DNA of 7,699 nucleotides from NCBI GenBank assembly GCA_003566475.1, contig PXDE01000040.1:1-7699 (forward strand), written 5' to 3'. A program made the position numbers and the translations under genes. The stretch is from PVC group bacterium (GTDB taxonomy: Bacteria; Verrucomicrobiota; Kiritimatiellia; SS1-B-03-39; PXDE01). The notes under the pieces are model-generated. The model saw only the letters and a program-made list of their open reading frames with translations. It was not told the DNA's origin and searched no databases. Of this stretch, positions 6,101 to 7,699 are shown one piece after another; position 1 is the first letter of the stretch; the number at the start of each line of letters is the position of its first letter.

Positions 6101-6129
6101 ACGGTAGTCGATCTCGACGCTCCGTTCAA
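6101..6129 (-). promoter_or_regulatory. Candidate sigma-70-type promoter for fbpA
   Basis: On the minus strand TTGAAC (6124-6129) and TACCGT (6101-6106) are separated by 17 nt. They match the TTGACA and TATAAT consensus at 4 and 3 positions. Transcription would begin near 6094, so the CATGNCAAT array would lie at and just downstream of the start point, fitting a repressor roadblock. An alternative -35 is the perfect TTGACA at 6088-6093, but the hexamer 17 nt downstream (CATTGG) is a poor -10. Either choice is weak on sequence alone. Confidence 0.3.
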
Positions 6130-6249
6130 CCTTTGATGATGTCGGTCCCAGCCCGTAGCCGCCGGCGCCAGCCGGTGGACAGCCCCGTCACCCGCGTATT
6201 CACATTCCCAGGTGTCCTGGCTCGTGACCCGCATCGTCCCCATTCGCAT

Positions 6250-6300
6250 CCGCGCCCTCGGCGGGCGCGGCTACGTGGGCACGCTTTCGGGGGCGTGCCC
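6250..6300. terminator. Two tandem 8-bp hairpins after the exported-protein gene
   Basis: GGGCACGC (6277-6284) pairs perfectly with GCGTGCCC (6293-6300) over an 8-nt loop. CCGCGCCC (6250-6257) pairs perfectly with GGGCGCGG (6263-6270) over TCGGC. The first stem starts 1 nt after the TAG stop of the minus-strand gene at 6302. There is no T-run, so termination would be Rho-type or the stems would protect the transcript end. The pair also has the form of a repetitive extragenic palindrome. It sits between that gene and the fbpA promoter region and probably insulates them. The remaining sequence to 6130 shows no other feature I can support. Confidence 0.5.
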
Positions 6301-6301
6301 C

Positions 6302-7699
6302 CTACCGCGGCGGGTAGCCCTGGGCGGTGAAGCGGATGTCGATGTCCTCGTTGGCCAGCTCGCGCAGGCCCAGATCCCGGCCCTTCAGGGTCATGTACCC
6401 GTTGATCCGGACCAGCACCGCAGCCCCGTCGCGACCCCGGGTGTTCCAGGAGAAGGTGCACTGGGGACGGACCGGGATCCGGCGGTCGCCCACCTGAAGG
6501 ACGGCCTCCGCCTCCTGATAGGTGACCTCGCTTCGCTGGGTGCGGCCCCGATCATCCTGCTCCTCGTACCGTTCGGTGCGCGGGCCATGGAAGCGCTGGA
6601 CCGTCAGCGTGATGTCGGGTCGCTCCCGCTCCAGCAGCTCGCCGAGCACGCGACGGCTCTGGTCGCCATTGGGCTGGAGCCAGCGGTCGGCCTTGATGGT
6701 GAACGCGCCCTGGCTGCCCGCCGACCGGTACACGACCTCGCCGTTCACCGGCTTCCCATAGACGAAATTCGGCCACGTGGCCCCCTTGGTGTCGCGGATT
6801 TCGAAGTCCACCGTGAAATGCCGGGGAAACGATTCGGAGAGCCGCGCCACCGTGCCTTCCTCGGCCGTGGACGGGCGGAGCCGGTCCGCCCGCTGGGCCG
6901 CGTTGCGGATGGTCAGGCGGTGCGGGACCGGATCGGCCTGCGTTCTCGGCCGGGCCATCTGGTCGGAGCCCCGGGCCAGGTCGAGCACCACCAGGTATCC
7001 GTCGGACTGCCCTCCCCCAAACCGGGGCTGCAGCGCGTTCCGGGTGGGGGTCTGCGACTGGTGTCCGTATACGTTCGCGTCCTCCACGGCGCTGGACGCG
7101 AAGAGAATCCGGGGACGCCCGCGCACCGTGCCGGTGCCGATGCCCCAGGTGGCCCCATTGTCATTTCCCACCGCCGCCACGCCGGTGCCGGGCATGGCCG
7201 AGACGAACCGGGCCCCGGTGAGGTCCGGGGTGAAGACCGCGATGTACTCGCCGCCGGGTTCGCTGCGCCCAATGTGATTGCGGGTCTGGATGAGTCCCCA
7301 GGCCGCGCCGCCGGCCACGGCCAGCGAGCCGTCGGTGGCCAGGTTCAAGGTCGAGACCCCGATCCCGTTGGCCCGGTTGTTCCAGCGGGTGCACCAGAAC
7401 GTCCAGCCGATGACCTGGTAGTCATGGGGATCGAGCTTCACGATGTACGCGAAGCTGGTCACCCCCGCCCCGGCCGAGGTCAGGCCCAGACCGCGCAGGC
7501 CGGTGCCGCGCCGGACATCGGTGGAGCCTCGGGTCATCACGCTGTTCCCCCCGTCGCTCCAGGCCACGAAGACCACAGTGCCATCCTGGTCGTGGGAGAC
7601 CAGGCGCACGGCGGAGTCGGACACGAGGCGGCTGTTGTCGAGACCGACATAGGGGCCGTCCCACTGATAGAGCTGGTAGCGAAGCCGGCCGTCCGGCTC
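6302..7699 (-). CDS. Predicted exported beta-propeller protein with YceI-like C-terminal region (partial)
   Basis: The frame is open to the right edge, so the N-terminus is missing; 465 residues are visible. The GTG at 7624 is internal: sense codons (YQLYQWDGPYVGLDNSRL) run in frame beyond it. Visible residues 1-245 are glycine-, tryptophan- and threonine-rich strands: DGTVVFVAWSDGGNS, YIVKLDPHDYQVIGWTFW, TDGSLAVAGGAAWG, GEYIAVFTPDL and SDGYLVVLDLARG. The pattern 'data carried by a record, then G-x-x-x-V-A-G' suggests beta-propeller blades of the SBBP/NHL/WD40-like kind. After a linker, residues 294-455 resemble a divergent YceI fold (a lipocalin-like isoprenoid-binding barrel): HFTVDFEI, FTIKADRWLQPNGDQSR, RERPDITLTVQRF and VRINGYMTLKGRDLGL, in the family's usual order of strands. 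This is my reading, not a confirmed match. Function is unknown; an extracytoplasmic role is likely. It points toward fbpA but is separated from it by hairpins and a promoter region, so it is probably not in that operon. Confidence 0.75.
   Translation of the reverse strand, partial: EPDGRLRYQLYQWDGPYVGLDNSRLVSDSAVRLVSHDQDGTVVFVAWSDGGNSVMTRGSTDVRRGTGLRGLGLTSAGAGVTSFAYIVKLDPHDYQVIGWTFWCTRWNNRANGIGVSTLNLATDGSLAVAGGAAWGLIQTRNHIGRSEPGGEYIAVFTPDLTGARFVSAMPGTGVAAVGNDNGATWGIGTGTVRGRPRILFASSAVEDANVYGHQSQTPTRNALQPRFGGGQSDGYLVVLDLARGSDQMARPRTQADPVPHRLTIRNAAQRADRLRPSTAEEGTVARLSESFPRHFTVDFEIRDTKGATWPNFVYGKPVNGEVVYRSAGSQGAFTIKADRWLQPNGDQSRRVLGELLERERPDITLTVQRFHGPRTERYEEQDDRGRTQRSEVTYQEAEAVLQVGDRRIPVRPQCTFSWNTRGRDGAAVLVRINGYMTLKGRDLGLRELANEDIDIRFTAQGYPPR

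Noticed and set aside
5305..6330. Plus-strand open frame of 341 codons opposite fbpA
   Set aside because: It is the shadow of fbpA: rich in Gly, His and Pro, with no motif, and it runs through the hairpins and operator-like array.

Overview
This is a GC-rich (roughly 70%) bacterial window in which nearly all genes lie on the minus strand. The lipoprotein signal on the solute-binding protein, and the predicted exported protein at the right edge, suggest a diderm bacterium. The intergenic regions carry GC-rich palindromes built on GTGGGACGGACGTCC and CGACCCC-GGA-GGGGTCG. These remind me of dispersed elements in Verrucomicrobiota or Planctomycetota genomes. That taxonomic guess comes from memory of style and is tentative.

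Left part (1-1794): the start of an alpha/beta-hydrolase esterase gene (minus, cut by the left edge) is divergent from a SprT-like zinc metallopeptidase gene (plus, 379-1278). The metallopeptidase converges on a stand-alone PIN-domain nuclease gene (minus, 1357-1794).

Centre (1810-6033, minus): a complete FbpABC-type ferric iron importer. In transcription order it has the lipoprotein binding protein FbpA, a fused two-domain permease FbpB, and the ATPase FbpC. fbpB and fbpC overlap by ATGA, and the PIN gene follows fbpC after 15 nt with its own ribosome binding site, so fbpB-fbpC-PIN is probably one transcript. fbpA is separated from fbpB by 520 nt of non-coding DNA. That gap holds a 133-bp element with long inverted arms and, nearer fbpA, a cluster of four short hairpins.

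The fbpA leader has the most striking small-scale signal. Four copies of a 9-mer, CATGNCAAT (three direct, one inverted), lie within 64 bp, and the last includes the start codon. It looks like an operator for an unidentified, perhaps metal-responsive, regulator.

Right part (6250-7699): two adjacent perfect 8-bp hairpins follow the stop codon of a large predicted exported protein (minus, cut by the right edge). Its visible N-terminal half looks like a beta-propeller and its C-terminal half like a divergent YceI-type lipocalin. I find no CRISPR array, tRNA, rRNA or transposase gene. The best candidates for something undescribed are the CATGNCAAT operator array, the palindromic elements inside the iron operon, the PIN gene attached to it, and the propeller plus YceI-like architecture.
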